Source: Hyphococcus lacteus
GTDB taxonomy: Bacteria; Pseudomonadota; Alphaproteobacteria; Caulobacterales; Parvularculaceae
Reading direction: 5' to 3'
Assembly (NCBI RefSeq): GCF_041058985.1
Contig: NZ_JBEHZE010000001.1
Coordinates: 62,001 to 126,000 of the forward strand
DNA: 64,000 bases
Shown: one piece after another, positions 51,901-60,490 of the stretch
How positions within the stretch are numbered: the stretch's first letter is position 1
How the letters are laid out: each line of letters starts with the position of its first letter
The notes under the pieces: model-generated
The model's input: only the letters and a program-made list of their open reading frames with translations
What the model was told of the DNA's origin: nothing
The model's database searches: none
Position numbers and translations under genes: made by a program

Positions 51901-52662
51901 TTATTTCGTGGATGAGATCTTGTCCATGCGCAACTGCCCCAACTTAACACCCGACCTACAATTAGCTCCCAACTTTCCTTCCGAGGAAGAAACTTGCATT
52001 ATCGTAGAATTGGTCGGATCGACTTGCAGCGTAATAAGTTCATTCTGTTCTGATACTTTTGTAATCTGCTGGTAAAACAACGAAGGATCACTTTCGATTG
52101 GCGAAATGGCGCGATACAAAGTCAGCCTAATCTTTCCGTTTCGAGCTTCATAGTCGCAATAAAGAGCAATTGGCCAAGTATCTATCGGAACAGCGTTTTG
52201 TAGTTTCTCATACTGAAGTCGCAGGTTAGACAATTGTTGGTCTTGCTGTCGGTTCAGTTCGCCCAACTCGCCGACTAGGGCAACACGCAAGCTAAGAAGC
52301 TCCTCCTCACCAACTAACTGTCGGATATCAATCTCTCGAATAGTCTGCAGGTCGCGTAGAATTTTTTGGCCTTCCGCATCTGCCGCATCCAGTCGCGATT
52401 GCGTAGCTACTAAATCCCCTTCTACTCGATTCCGAATCTCTAAAAATCGTCCGTACTCTTCCCTTATACTACTAAATTCGGAATTTAGCCGGTCGAAAGT
52501 TTCCTGACTACTTTTAGCAGCTTCACTTTCACCAATTACGTAAGCAAATTTCCCGAACACAAAGCCGAGAAGCGCGGCAATTCCTAGGAAGACGAAGCCG
52601 TAACCGCGCAACGATCTGAATACTTGATGCTCAATGAAGTCGCGGGCCTCTTTTTCGTTCAT
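51901..52662 (-). CDS. Coiled-coil membrane protein of unknown function inserted in nuo
   Basis: A 253-residue protein with one N-terminal membrane helix (YGFVFLGIAALLGFVFGKFAY), then a long charged coiled coil (residues about 50-155; REEYGRFLEIRNRVEGDLVA, LGELNRQQDQQLSNLRLQY) and a C-terminal part of about 90 residues with strand-like segments. No match that I recognise. The coding sequence is visibly richer in A and T than the nuo genes on both sides. It starts 20 bases after nuoD stops. It may be a recently acquired gene. Confidence 0.68.
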   Translation of the reverse strand: MNEKEARDFIEHQVFRSLRGYGFVFLGIAALLGFVFGKFAYVIGESEAAKSSQETFDRLNSEFSSIREEYGRFLEIRNRVEGDLVATQSRLDAADAEGQKILRDLQTIREIDIRQLVGEEELLSLRVALVGELGELNRQQDQQLSNLRLQYEKLQNAVPIDTWPIALYCDYEARNGKIRLTLYRAISPIESDPSLFYQQITKVSEQNELITLQVDPTNSTIMQVSSSEGKLGANCRSGVKLGQLRMDKISSTK

Positions 52663-52682
52663 ATAAGCTCCCCCGAACGAAC

Positions 52683-53903
52683 TTACCTATCGATCTCGCC
52701 AAACACGATATCAAGCGATCCAAGGACAGCCGAGACGTCCGACAACATATGCCCGCGATTGATCCAGTCCATTGCCTGAAGGTGCGGATAGCCCGGCGCG
52801 CGAATTTTGCAACGGTAGGGTTTGTTTGATCCGTCAGAGACGAGATAAACACCGAACTCGCCTTTTGGTGCTTCGACGGCCGTATAAACCTCACCAGCGG
52901 GCACGTGAAAGCCCTCTGTATAAAGCTTAAAGTGATGGATCAGCGCTTCCATCGAGCCTTTCATATCGGCCCGTTTGGGCGGGGTTACCTTGCCGTCCGT
53001 TGACATCACAGGGCCCGGCGTCTCGCGCAGCTTGGCGATTGCCTGCTTCATGATGTGTACGGATTGTGTCATCTCTTCCAAACGGCACAAATAACGATCA
53101 TAACAATCACCGTTTTTACCGAGCGGGATTTTAAACTCGTATTCGTCATAGGATTCATATGGCTGCGCACGGCGCAAATCCCATTGAATGCCTGAGCCGC
53201 GCACCATCACACCGGAAAAACCCCATGCGAGTGCTTCGTCTTTGGTCACCACACCAATATCAACATTGCGCTGCTTAAAGATGCGGTTGTCGGTGAGAAG
53301 TGTCTCGATATCCGCCATTCTTTGCGGGAACTGATCACACCAGACATCAAGGTCATTGATCAGATCTTCAGGTAGATCCTGATGAACGCCCCCAACCCGG
53401 AAGTAAGCTGCGTGCATACGCGATCCGGATGCGCGCTCGTAAAACACCATCAGTTTTTCACGCTCTTCAAAGCCCCAAAGCGGCGGTGTTAGCGCGCCAA
53501 CGTCCATCGCTTGTGTGGTGACATTGAGAATGTGAGAAAGGATGCGACCGATCTCGGAGAACAACACACGGATGTGCTGAGCGCGTTTTGGCACTTCGAT
53601 GCCAAGCAGCTTTTCTGCCGCAAGACAGAACGCGTGTTCTTGGTTCATCGGCGCAACATAATCGAGCCGGTCAAAATATGGGATCGCCTGAAGGTAGGTC
53701 TTATGCTCGATCAGTTTTTCAGTGCCGCGATGCAAAAGCCCGATATGCGGATCGACGCGCTCAACGATCTCGCCATCAAGCTCTAGCACCAGGCGCAAAA
53801 CACCGTGGGCCGCCGGGTGCTGCGGGCCAAAATTGATTGTGAAGTTACGCTCAGACGATGCGTCAGATGTCGAATCTTCAGGATTGATATGTCCGTCCGC
53901 CAT
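52683..53903 (-). CDS. nuoD: NADH-quinone oxidoreductase subunit D
   Basis: The 49-kDa subunit of complex I, a homologue of the hydrogenase large subunit and part of the quinone site. Typical stretches: FGPQHPAAHGVLRLVLELDGE, DPHIGLLHRGTEKLIEHKTY, FDRLDYVAPMNQEHAF, LTDNRIFKQRNVDIGVV, and the ending LDIVFGEIDR. 406 residues, separate from NuoC. A stop codon 3 bases after the previous GFA-type gene shows tight packing. Confidence 0.97.
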   Translation of the reverse strand: MADGHINPEDSTSDASSERNFTINFGPQHPAAHGVLRLVLELDGEIVERVDPHIGLLHRGTEKLIEHKTYLQAIPYFDRLDYVAPMNQEHAFCLAAEKLLGIEVPKRAQHIRVLFSEIGRILSHILNVTTQAMDVGALTPPLWGFEEREKLMVFYERASGSRMHAAYFRVGGVHQDLPEDLINDLDVWCDQFPQRMADIETLLTDNRIFKQRNVDIGVVTKDEALAWGFSGVMVRGSGIQWDLRRAQPYESYDEYEFKIPLGKNGDCYDRYLCRLEEMTQSVHIMKQAIAKLRETPGPVMSTDGKVTPPKRADMKGSMEALIHHFKLYTEGFHVPAGEVYTAVEAPKGEFGVYLVSDGSNKPYRCKIRAPGYPHLQAMDWINRGHMLSDVSAVLGSLDIVFGEIDR

Positions 53904-53906
53904 GCG

Positions 53907-54329
53907 TCAGTCTTTCTGTGCGTTAGCGAACATTTCAAATACTTGCTCGCCAGTCATTTGTTGAGTTTTTTCCGCGAAGGAATAATAGCCGGGTTTTTCG
54001 TCAATAAAGACTTCGTGATCTAACCGCAGCCCATCAATGTCGTCAAAAATGTCGATCGCAACGAGATTGCTCGACCTATCTTTCAACCGCCAAAACAGCG
54101 ACGAACCACACCGTTTACAAAATCCGCGCTCAGCCCATTCTGACGAGCCAAAGACACCGAGCTGTGCTTCATCTGCGATTCTTAGCGTATCACCACAATC
54201 TATCGCAAAAAATGGCCCCGCCGAATTTTTGCGGCATGATGAACAATGACATACACCAACATCGCCGTTTTTGGGCGTAGCCGTAATTTTCAACGCGCCG
54301 CACAGGCATTGCCCTGTTTTTTCAGACAC
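53907..54329 (-). CDS. GFA-family (Mss4-like fold) zinc protein
   Basis: A 140-residue protein of the GFA family, named after the glutathione-dependent formaldehyde-activating enzyme. The zinc ligands are intact: CLCGALKI, GVCHCSSCRKNSAGPFFAI and GFCKRCGSSLFWR. Most members have no proven enzymatic activity, and the name should not be read as formaldehyde detoxification. It sits between nuoC (3-base gap) and nuoD (3-base gap), so it must be transcribed with them. Confidence 0.88.
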   Translation of the reverse strand: MSEKTGQCLCGALKITATPKNGDVGVCHCSSCRKNSAGPFFAIDCGDTLRIADEAQLGVFGSSEWAERGFCKRCGSSLFWRLKDRSSNLVAIDIFDDIDGLRLDHEVFIDEKPGYYSFAEKTQQMTGEQVFEMFANAQKD

Positions 54330-54332
54330 CGC

Positions 54333-54944
54333 TTACTCCTTCTCGGCTTCAGCCTTTTCATCACCCGGCAGCACATATTTTGCGCCCTCCCAAGGTGAGA
54401 GATAATCAAAGTTCCGGAATTCCTGTACCAGCTTTACCGGCTCATAAACGACGCGTTTTTGCTCGTCGTCATAACGAACCTCGACATGCCCCGTTAGTGG
54501 GAAATCCTTGCGCAGCGGATACCCCTCAAACCCATAATCGGTCAGGATGCGGCGCAAATCCGGATGACCGGAAAACACAATGCCATACATGTCAAAGGCT
54601 TCGCGCTCGAACCAATCGGCACACGGGAAGACATCGGTGATCGTCGGGATGGTCTCGTCTTCGGCGACCTGTGCCTTCACCCGAATGCGGGTGTTATTGT
54701 GCATCGACAAGAGATGATACACCACGTCGAAACGCTTTGCCCGGCCCGGAAAATCAACGCCAGTCAAGTCGATCATCACCAGGAATTTTGCCAGCGGATC
54801 GTCACGCAGGAATTGCATCACCTGCACAATGCGATCAGCGCGCACATCAATGGTCAGTTCACCATATTCAACCCGCCAGCCGCGGATATCGGCATCAATG
54901 GCGGTTGCAATATGGGAACCTAGTTCTTGGAGTTCTTCGCTCAT
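54333..54944 (-). CDS. nuoC: NADH-quinone oxidoreductase subunit C
   Basis: The 30-kDa subunit of complex I, part of the connecting module. Recognised by FLVMIDLTGVDFPGRAKRFDVVYHLLS, IPTITDVFPCADWFEREAFDM, YGIVFSGHPDLRRILTDYGFEG and YPLRKDFPLTGHVEVRYD. 203 residues; not fused to NuoD. Confidence 0.97.
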   Translation of the reverse strand: MSEELQELGSHIATAIDADIRGWRVEYGELTIDVRADRIVQVMQFLRDDPLAKFLVMIDLTGVDFPGRAKRFDVVYHLLSMHNNTRIRVKAQVAEDETIPTITDVFPCADWFEREAFDMYGIVFSGHPDLRRILTDYGFEGYPLRKDFPLTGHVEVRYDDEQKRVVYEPVKLVQEFRNFDYLSPWEGAKYVLPGDEKAEAEKE

Positions 54945-54950
54945 AAAACC

Positions 54951-55538
54951 CTAGCGGACAATCGAGCCTTCACGGCGGATTTTCTTTTGAAGTTGCAGGA
55001 TGCCATAGACCAGCGCCTCAGCAGTTGGCGGGCAGCCCGGCACATAAATATCAACGGGCACGACACGATCACAGCCACGCACGACCGCATAAGAATAGTG
55101 GTAATAGCCGCCGCCATTGGCACATGACCCCATAGAGATCACATAGCGCGGGTTTGGCATCTGGTCGTAAACCTTGCGCAGTGCCGGTGCCATTTTGTTA
55201 GTCAATGTTCCGGCCACGATCATCACGTCTGACTGGCGTGGGGAAGCACGCGGCGCGAAGCCAAAACGTTCAACGTCGTAGCGCGGCATGGACGCCTGCA
55301 TCATCTCAACGGCGCAACAGGCGAGGCCAAACGTCATCCACATGAGCGAGCCGGTGCGCGCCCAATTAATCAAGCCATCGGCAGGCGCAGTAAAGAAACC
55401 ACGATCCGCGAGCTGGTCCGATAGTTCGCCAAAGAACGGATCTTTCGCAGACGGGTTATACCCCGGCGAGCCGACACGCGCGCCCGTCCCGTATGGAAGG
55501 GCAGAAGCATTTGGGAGTTTCGAAGCGTCTAGCGCCAT
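54951..55538 (-). CDS. nuoB: NADH-quinone oxidoreductase subunit B
   Basis: Subunit carrying the terminal 4Fe-4S cluster N2. The adjacent Cys pair is in GLACCAVEMMQ, and further ligands lie in MGSCANGGGYYHYS and VPGCPPTAEALVYG; VAGTLTNKMAPALRKVYDQM is also typical. ATG at 55538 (MALDASKLPNAS) has AAGGTG eight bases upstream; it overlaps the nuoA stop by about 10 bases. A longer frame to 55559 is unlikely. Confidence 0.96.
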   Translation of the reverse strand: MALDASKLPNASALPYGTGARVGSPGYNPSAKDPFFGELSDQLADRGFFTAPADGLINWARTGSLMWMTFGLACCAVEMMQASMPRYDVERFGFAPRASPRQSDVMIVAGTLTNKMAPALRKVYDQMPNPRYVISMGSCANGGGYYHYSYAVVRGCDRVVPVDIYVPGCPPTAEALVYGILQLQKKIRREGSIVR

Positions 55539-55924
55539 TCGAGAGCACCTTTTTTCCACTCATAAAGAAAGCCAACGGCGAACACCGCGATAAACACGAA
55601 CATCGACCAGAAGGCGAAAATCTGGAAGCCGCGATCAGCCCCCAATTCAGGGTTGAACAAAGTGACCGCCCAAGGGAACAAGAATGCCACATCGAGATCA
55701 ACAATGATAAAAAGAATAGCGACGATGTAGAACTGAACGTCGAATTTCATCCGCGCATCATCAAAAGCATTAAAGCCGCATTCATAGATAGAGACTTTTT
55801 CCGGATCTGGATCGTTCGGCGCGATAATCGAAGGCGCAAGGACGAACCCTACAGCCAATGCGACCGCAATCCCGAGAAATACGATAATCGGTAGATAATC
55901 GAGCAGAAAATCGGCTGTCGCCAC
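55529..55924 (-). CDS. nuoA: NADH-quinone oxidoreductase subunit A
   Basis: Three-helix membrane subunit of complex I. The start is best placed at the GTG at 55924 (MATADFLLDYLP), which has GGAG seven bases upstream; a TTG at 55939 is in frame. Conserved features: PEKVSIYECGFNAFDDARMKF with the loop Cys, and FYIVAILFIIVDLDVAFLFPW. First gene of the nuo series; a palindrome lies 25-42 bases upstream. Confidence 0.95.
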   Translation of the reverse strand: MATADFLLDYLPIIVFLGIAVALAVGFVLAPSIIAPNDPDPEKVSIYECGFNAFDDARMKFDVQFYIVAILFIIVDLDVAFLFPWAVTLFNPELGADRGFQIFAFWSMFVFIAVFAVGFLYEWKKGALEWR

Positions 55925-55948
55925 GGTCAGTCTCCTCAATGGGCGCTA

Positions 55949-55966
55949 GATCAATGGACATTGATC
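55949..55966. promoter_or_regulatory. Palindrome upstream of nuoA
   Basis: GATCAATG (55949-55956), two bases, CATTGATC (55959-55966): a perfect 18-base interrupted palindrome in the leader or promoter of the complex I genes. The size fits a dimeric transcription factor's operator. The factor is unknown. Confidence 0.4.
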
Positions 55967-56073
55967 AATGAGTTACAGACCCCGTTTTGAGGTGGGGCCT
56001 TAATTCTGGCCGGAACCTAGAAAGGTGCGGCAGCAAACGCAACGCGAATCCGCCCCGCTGAGGCCGAAAACCG

Positions 56074-56089
56074 CAGGGATTTTACCCTG
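56074..56089 (-). terminator. Possible terminator after the cytochrome c gene
   Basis: Stem CAGGG/CCCTG (56074-56078 with 56085-56089), followed on the minus strand by a short T stretch (TTTT, interrupted). It lies 9 bases downstream of the cytochrome stop codon. The stem is short, so the assignment is weak. Confidence 0.3.
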
Positions 56090-56097
56090 ATCGGTGT

Positions 56098-56667
56098 CTA
56101 TTGGGGATCTTGCTGGTCAATTTCGGTCTGATTGGGGAATTCCCCTTCCCGGCCATCACTCAAAAACTCGCCCCATTCTTCCATTTCCCAGAATCGCTGG
56201 TCGAGCAGTCCTTCGCGGATATTCTGCGGAAGGCTGTCGGGGGTTAGCCCCTTTTGGGCGTCGCGATCAGCGGCAAAAGCGGCAATATCTGCGATCTCAT
56301 CGGCTGTCAGGTGGATCGTGTAACCAAGTTCAATCGACTGTAGCTCGACCATCGCGGGCGCACCAAGCCACATGCGAGCCGCAAAATCGAGCGGATCAAC
56401 AGGCGGCGCACCGATCTCAGCATCAAGTGCGGGCGCGGCTTTGCCGCCGACGCCATTGGTCGAATGGCAAATCACACAGCCCTTTTCGACGAACAGTTCC
56501 CGGCCATTCAACGGGTCCACGCCGCGCGTCACAACCGGCTTTAAGCTTACCGATGCTTGGTTTTGCGTCGCACCTTGTTGTGAAGTCTCACCACCGCAAG
56601 CCGCTAACAGCACCGCGCCCAGCCCAATGACCAATCGTTTTGCCATGTTATTTGTCCCCTTTGGCAT
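56098..56667 (-). CDS. Lipoprotein monoheme cytochrome c
   Basis: A 189-residue c-type cytochrome anchored by an N-terminal lipid. The lipobox is GAVLLAAC near residue 24, so the start is probably the Met at MAKRLVIGL; the heme site is KGCVICHSTNGVGG, and a Met ligand candidate is in RMWLGAPAMV. The gene runs in the same direction as nuo but is separated by a weak hairpin and a palindrome. Its C-terminal 40 residues are acidic. Electron partners are unknown. Confidence 0.82.
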   Translation of the reverse strand: MPKGTNNMAKRLVIGLGAVLLAACGGETSQQGATQNQASVSLKPVVTRGVDPLNGRELFVEKGCVICHSTNGVGGKAAPALDAEIGAPPVDPLDFAARMWLGAPAMVELQSIELGYTIHLTADEIADIAAFAADRDAQKGLTPDSLPQNIREGLLDQRFWEMEEWGEFLSDGREGEFPNQTEIDQQDPQ

Positions 56668-56779
56668 GACCTTCAGTCTCGCGCCATTTCAGCATGACCG
56701 CAACGGGCTTAATCATGAATCCCGTGTAAGCAAAAGCGCCCCTGAGTAGATAATGATACAACAAAGTTCACTTACACGC

Positions 56780-58492
56780 TCAACGCTGCGTATCTTGGAC
56801 AAATTCGGCAATAAATTCTGCAACGATCTGTGACTTGGTGTGATGCAGTAATTGCCCTGCCCCGGCGATCGGCGTGACCTGCGCGTGTTTATATTTTTGC
56901 GCAAAACTCTGTGCCCAATTCAACGGACATACCGGGTCTTCTTCGCCGATAACATAGTGAAGTGGCACTTGCATCTTTTCGACATATTCCGACCAGTCAC
57001 CAAAGATGCGAAGACCGTCGCCAACAAACCCGTCAAAACCACTATCAGCGATCAGATCCATTCCCTCTATCAGCAATTGCCTGATCTCCGTGGAAGCAAT
57101 AGCCCGCATATCAGATGGGGAATGGCCATAAGCTCGTTCGATTATTCGGCGACGACCGCTTTCGCTGCGATAAAACACTGTGGACGAACCCAGAAAAAAC
57201 CTAAGTGCCGTCGCAGACATTCGTGATGTTCGCGACATAATCCGAACCTGTGTCGGATAATCCGCAAGCATCGAAAGGTCGTTGATCGGAACGCCGCCCG
57301 CCAACGCACAGACTCCATTAATGCGATCAGGATGCGCTGTCGCTGCTGCACATCCATAAAGCACACCCGATGTATGGGTCACAACGGTCACGGTCTTAAG
57401 ACCAAATGCATCAAGAATTGAGGGCACCATCTCTGCCCAGCGCTCTACGCTTTGGCGCCAATCGCGAAACGGATCTGAACGGCCATATCCCGGGCGATCA
57501 ACACAGATCGCCGTTATATTGAACTTCACAAGCGCATCAAGAAACGCCTTAGTCATGCTGTGGCCAACAGTCATTCCGTGCAGGAATAAAATAGGTGTTC
57601 CGTTGGCTGCTCCCCTCTGTGTCCACCCGATCCGTAGCCCTTCAGGCGTCGTGACGATGCCTTGATCAGGACCATATACCGGCGCAATTTTTGTTGGTGC
57701 ACGGCCTGCAAAAACCAAATGGAACTGAAGCGCCGTACGAACAGCATCCTCACGGTTTGACGCGAGCATTTTTCGGTAGATTGATCGAGACTGGGTTTTT
57801 AACGTCTCAGACGAACGTCCCGTTTCGTCAGCCACCGCCGCAAAACTCTCCCCGACGGTCATTCGCTTTAATAGCGCCAATTCAGCTTCGGTTAGCTTAA
57901 ATTCAGACGCAATCAAACTGCCCACATCATCGGACCACAAAGTCCGCGTCATACGCACGAGATAGCGGGACTCTGCCGTCTCGCTAGGTGAAAAAAGACG
58001 GCGCACCGCGACACCCGTTACACTTCCGTCTGGAAGCTCAATTTGTAGGAAACCCGTCCTCGGTTCCGCGATTTCGTGAAGCGACATCACCACGGATTTC
58101 AGCTTGGCGCGATCCTCGGCTTCTGTGCAAAGCTCCCACAGTTTTTTCACTGACTCAGGCAGAAAATCTCGCCAGCCCGAATTACTGGCGATCAATCCAC
58201 CCGATGCGTCAATTATTGCGGCCGGGCCAACCTCAGATTCGACCAATGTCTGCGCATCAGGCTCATCTAGAAATACCGTATGCAACCGATCTAAAATTGT
58301 GAGCGCTTTTTCGAAATGAACCTGCAAATCGATGCCGTCATCTAATTCCGGATCAACCTGCGCGATATAGCGGTCCCATTGCTCGGCAAAAACCTCGTAA
58401 TGGTCAGGCGTTAACGCCACCTCATAGATGGCGTTAATCGTATCAAGCAATTGTTTCGGTGAAGGCCCCTCACCATAATCTACGCTACCCAC
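56780..58492 (-). CDS. LuxR-type regulator fused to an alpha/beta hydrolase
   Basis: A 570-residue two-part protein. Residues 1-195 form a possible sensor region; the LuxR-type helix-turn-helix follows (LTEAELALLKRMTVGESFAA, then TGRSSETLKTQSRSIYRKML). From about residue 270 there is an alpha/beta hydrolase: FLHGMTVGHS oxyanion region, CVDRPGYGRSDP, the nucleophile elbow THTSG, then the acid in GEEDPVC and the His in QLLHHTKS. The elbow is normally GHSxG; here the nucleophile is Thr. GTG start at 58492 after GAGGGG, with short spacing. A 19-base palindrome lies 41-60 bases upstream. The hydrolase may sense a small ester or lactone. Confidence 0.85.
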   Translation of the reverse strand: MGSVDYGEGPSPKQLLDTINAIYEVALTPDHYEVFAEQWDRYIAQVDPELDDGIDLQVHFEKALTILDRLHTVFLDEPDAQTLVESEVGPAAIIDASGGLIASNSGWRDFLPESVKKLWELCTEAEDRAKLKSVVMSLHEIAEPRTGFLQIELPDGSVTGVAVRRLFSPSETAESRYLVRMTRTLWSDDVGSLIASEFKLTEAELALLKRMTVGESFAAVADETGRSSETLKTQSRSIYRKMLASNREDAVRTALQFHLVFAGRAPTKIAPVYGPDQGIVTTPEGLRIGWTQRGAANGTPILFLHGMTVGHSMTKAFLDALVKFNITAICVDRPGYGRSDPFRDWRQSVERWAEMVPSILDAFGLKTVTVVTHTSGVLYGCAAATAHPDRINGVCALAGGVPINDLSMLADYPTQVRIMSRTSRMSATALRFFLGSSTVFYRSESGRRRIIERAYGHSPSDMRAIASTEIRQLLIEGMDLIADSGFDGFVGDGLRIFGDWSEYVEKMQVPLHYVIGEEDPVCPLNWAQSFAQKYKHAQVTPIAGAGQLLHHTKSQIVAEFIAEFVQDTQR

Positions 58493-58533
58493 ATCCCCTC
58501 GCCAATCTCCGCCCAGCTGTTCGCGGAAATTAC

Positions 58534-58552
58534 GCGAATTGTGCCAATTCGC
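58534..58552. promoter_or_regulatory. Candidate operator upstream of the LuxR-hydrolase gene
   Basis: GCGAATTG (58534-58541), TGC, CAATTCGC (58545-58552): perfect 8-base arms in a 19-base palindrome. It lies between the amidohydrolase stop and the start of the regulator gene, a natural position for autoregulation by the regulator's own helix-turn-helix. Confidence 0.45.
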
Positions 58553-58607
58553 AACTGATTACTACTAATCGAGGATGTTTGGGCGTGTGGGCACAACGCC
58601 TTGACGG

Positions 58608-60065
58608 CTATGGAACGGACCCTTGCGCGGCCAGCCCCGCCATTACGTTTGTTTGCGTTCGCTCATAAGGCGGGTTCGCTGCCGCCTCACGCATGGCGGT
58701 TAATGCGGGTTGATCAAACCAGTTCCCGCGCCGCATCACGCCCGCAGGTGTTTCAACACACGAAATGTCACTAAGCGGATCACACTCATAAAACACCAGA
58801 TCCGCGACGAAACCTTCTGCAACTTGTCCGCGTTCATTCTCTTCATTGAGAACTTTAGCCGGATTATAGGTTGCGGTCTTTAATGCATCATACGGACTTA
58901 GCCCTGCCTCGACCAAAAGCTTTAATTCATCCATCAGCGACTTACCGGGAACGTTCAAAAATATTCCTGCGTCGGTTCCCGCGACCATAGTCACGCCCTC
59001 TTCGTTGAAGATTTCTGTCACGCGCTTATAAAACGCATCATTGGTGGTTAAATCTTCGGTTGGCCGGGAACGCCAAAACGAAATTGTTTCCTGTTCTGCC
59101 TCAAGAACGAACGGGTTTAAAAGCTCTTTACCGGGCCTATTGATAAAGTTATCTTTTTCTCGCGCCGTCCGCAGCAGGTTATGATGCGCAACCAAAGTTG
59201 GTGTCACCGCCACATCAAGCCGTGCTATTTTCCGCGCCAGTGCTCGCGCTGCCAGTTCATCATGATGTTCACGCAACCCATGCCAGACAATGGATTCAAC
59301 ATGCTCGATCGTGACAAAGTCATCATCAAGAATATCTTCAAACGAAATATTAAAAGGCGTTTCATTAGGTATCCCTTCGTTACGCACGCCCTCGGGTGTG
59401 TGCCCACTCAACGTCATACCCAACAATGCAGCGTCGGTTTTGATCGCATCATATGCGTCACGCGTAAGATTTGAATACACCTTCAAATCGCGAAAACCAG
59501 TTTCATATTGCGCCCGAACAGCATCGGTCGCCGCGGCCGACGTATCCACAATTTGATGATTGATATGTGCATTAGGCCCCGTACTGTTCAAAATCGGCCC
59601 AGTGGTTAGAAAGCGCGGTGCAATGCGCTCACCGGAATCGATTTCTTTTTTTAACGGTATATGAAAAGGCATACCCGAGAGGTTCCTCACCGTGGTAATA
59701 CCATAAGAAAGGTAGCTACCAAATTCAGCCTCATCCCAAATATGTACATGCATATCGGAAAGGCCCGGTATAACCGTCATACCTTTCCCATCAATCACTT
59801 TGGCCGCGTCCTTTGATGAAACTGATCGTTGGTCCCTAACGGCAGTGATGCGGCCTTCATCAATAACTATTGTCTTACCTAATTGAATAGTCGGTATATC
59901 ATTCGAGAACTGAATTACTCGAACATTCGAAACCACCGTGGAGGTGTCATCCACCACAAGGACATCATTACCCGTCGTGCATGCCACCATGGTCACAAAA
60001 ACCCCAACGGACACAACCGCAGCGGCAACGGCATCCACCAAAATTTGATTTTCCTTGCGCATCAT
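58608..60065 (-). CDS. Amidohydrolase family lipoprotein
   Basis: A metal-dependent hydrolase of the imidazolonepropionase-like group, 485 residues. The N-terminus has a lipobox (FVTMVAC), so the enzyme is probably outside the cytoplasm. Metal ligands: DMHVHIWDEAEF (HxH), the lysine or carbamate region DLKVYSNLT, LSGHTPEG, and VAGTDAGIFLN (final Asp). The IEHVESI segment also fits. Substrates of this group include dipeptides, organophosphates and cyclic imides, none of which can be chosen here. The start overlaps the VOC gene by 4 bases. Confidence 0.85.
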   Translation of the reverse strand: MMRKENQILVDAVAAAVVSVGVFVTMVACTTGNDVLVVDDTSTVVSNVRVIQFSNDIPTIQLGKTIVIDEGRITAVRDQRSVSSKDAAKVIDGKGMTVIPGLSDMHVHIWDEAEFGSYLSYGITTVRNLSGMPFHIPLKKEIDSGERIAPRFLTTGPILNSTGPNAHINHQIVDTSAAATDAVRAQYETGFRDLKVYSNLTRDAYDAIKTDAALLGMTLSGHTPEGVRNEGIPNETPFNISFEDILDDDFVTIEHVESIVWHGLREHHDELAARALARKIARLDVAVTPTLVAHHNLLRTAREKDNFINRPGKELLNPFVLEAEQETISFWRSRPTEDLTTNDAFYKRVTEIFNEEGVTMVAGTDAGIFLNVPGKSLMDELKLLVEAGLSPYDALKTATYNPAKVLNEENERGQVAEGFVADLVFYECDPLSDISCVETPAGVMRRGNWFDQPALTAMREAAANPPYERTQTNVMAGLAAQGSVP

Positions 60066-60490
60066 TTTCCCCCGTCTTTCGCAGTGTCGATTACGGATTT
60101 TTTCAACTCAATCTGATTTCCATCTGGATCTTTAATATAAATCGATGGACCCATTCCTTCTGCACCGTATCGCAAAACGGTCTCACTCATCGAATGTCCT
60201 CGTTCAATCAGGAATTTGCGGATAGCCTTCTCATCCCAATCGTCCAATGTAAGACAGAAATGATCCATATTCTGTTCTTGTGCATTCGAATGGCGTTCGT
60301 TGCCATCGCTCACATCCAGCAAATCGATCAGACACACACCGGCGCGTAGCTGAACCAATAATGCGGTCGGAACAGTGCGCTCAATCGTACAGCCGAGTGT
60401 CTGGCAATAAAACTCTAGTGATCGCTCCATATTTCGCGTTTTCAAAACCACATGATCAAGCTGTTTAATTTTTATAGGACAATTCTTCAT
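60062..60490 (-). CDS. VOC family (glyoxalase-like) protein
   Basis: A 142-residue vicinal-oxygen-chelate domain. The pattern is IKQLDHVVLKTRNMERSLEFY with the first His ligand, then MDHFCLTLDDWDE with the second, and SIYIKDPDGNQIELKKS with the Glu ligand. Similar to virulence-type or fosfomycin-like VOC proteins, which hold a divalent metal. It overlaps genes on both sides by 4 bases, so translation is coupled within a four-gene cluster. Confidence 0.9.
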   Translation of the reverse strand: MKNCPIKIKQLDHVVLKTRNMERSLEFYCQTLGCTIERTVPTALLVQLRAGVCLIDLLDVSDGNERHSNAQEQNMDHFCLTLDDWDEKAIRKFLIERGHSMSETVLRYGAEGMGPSIYIKDPDGNQIELKKSVIDTAKDGGK

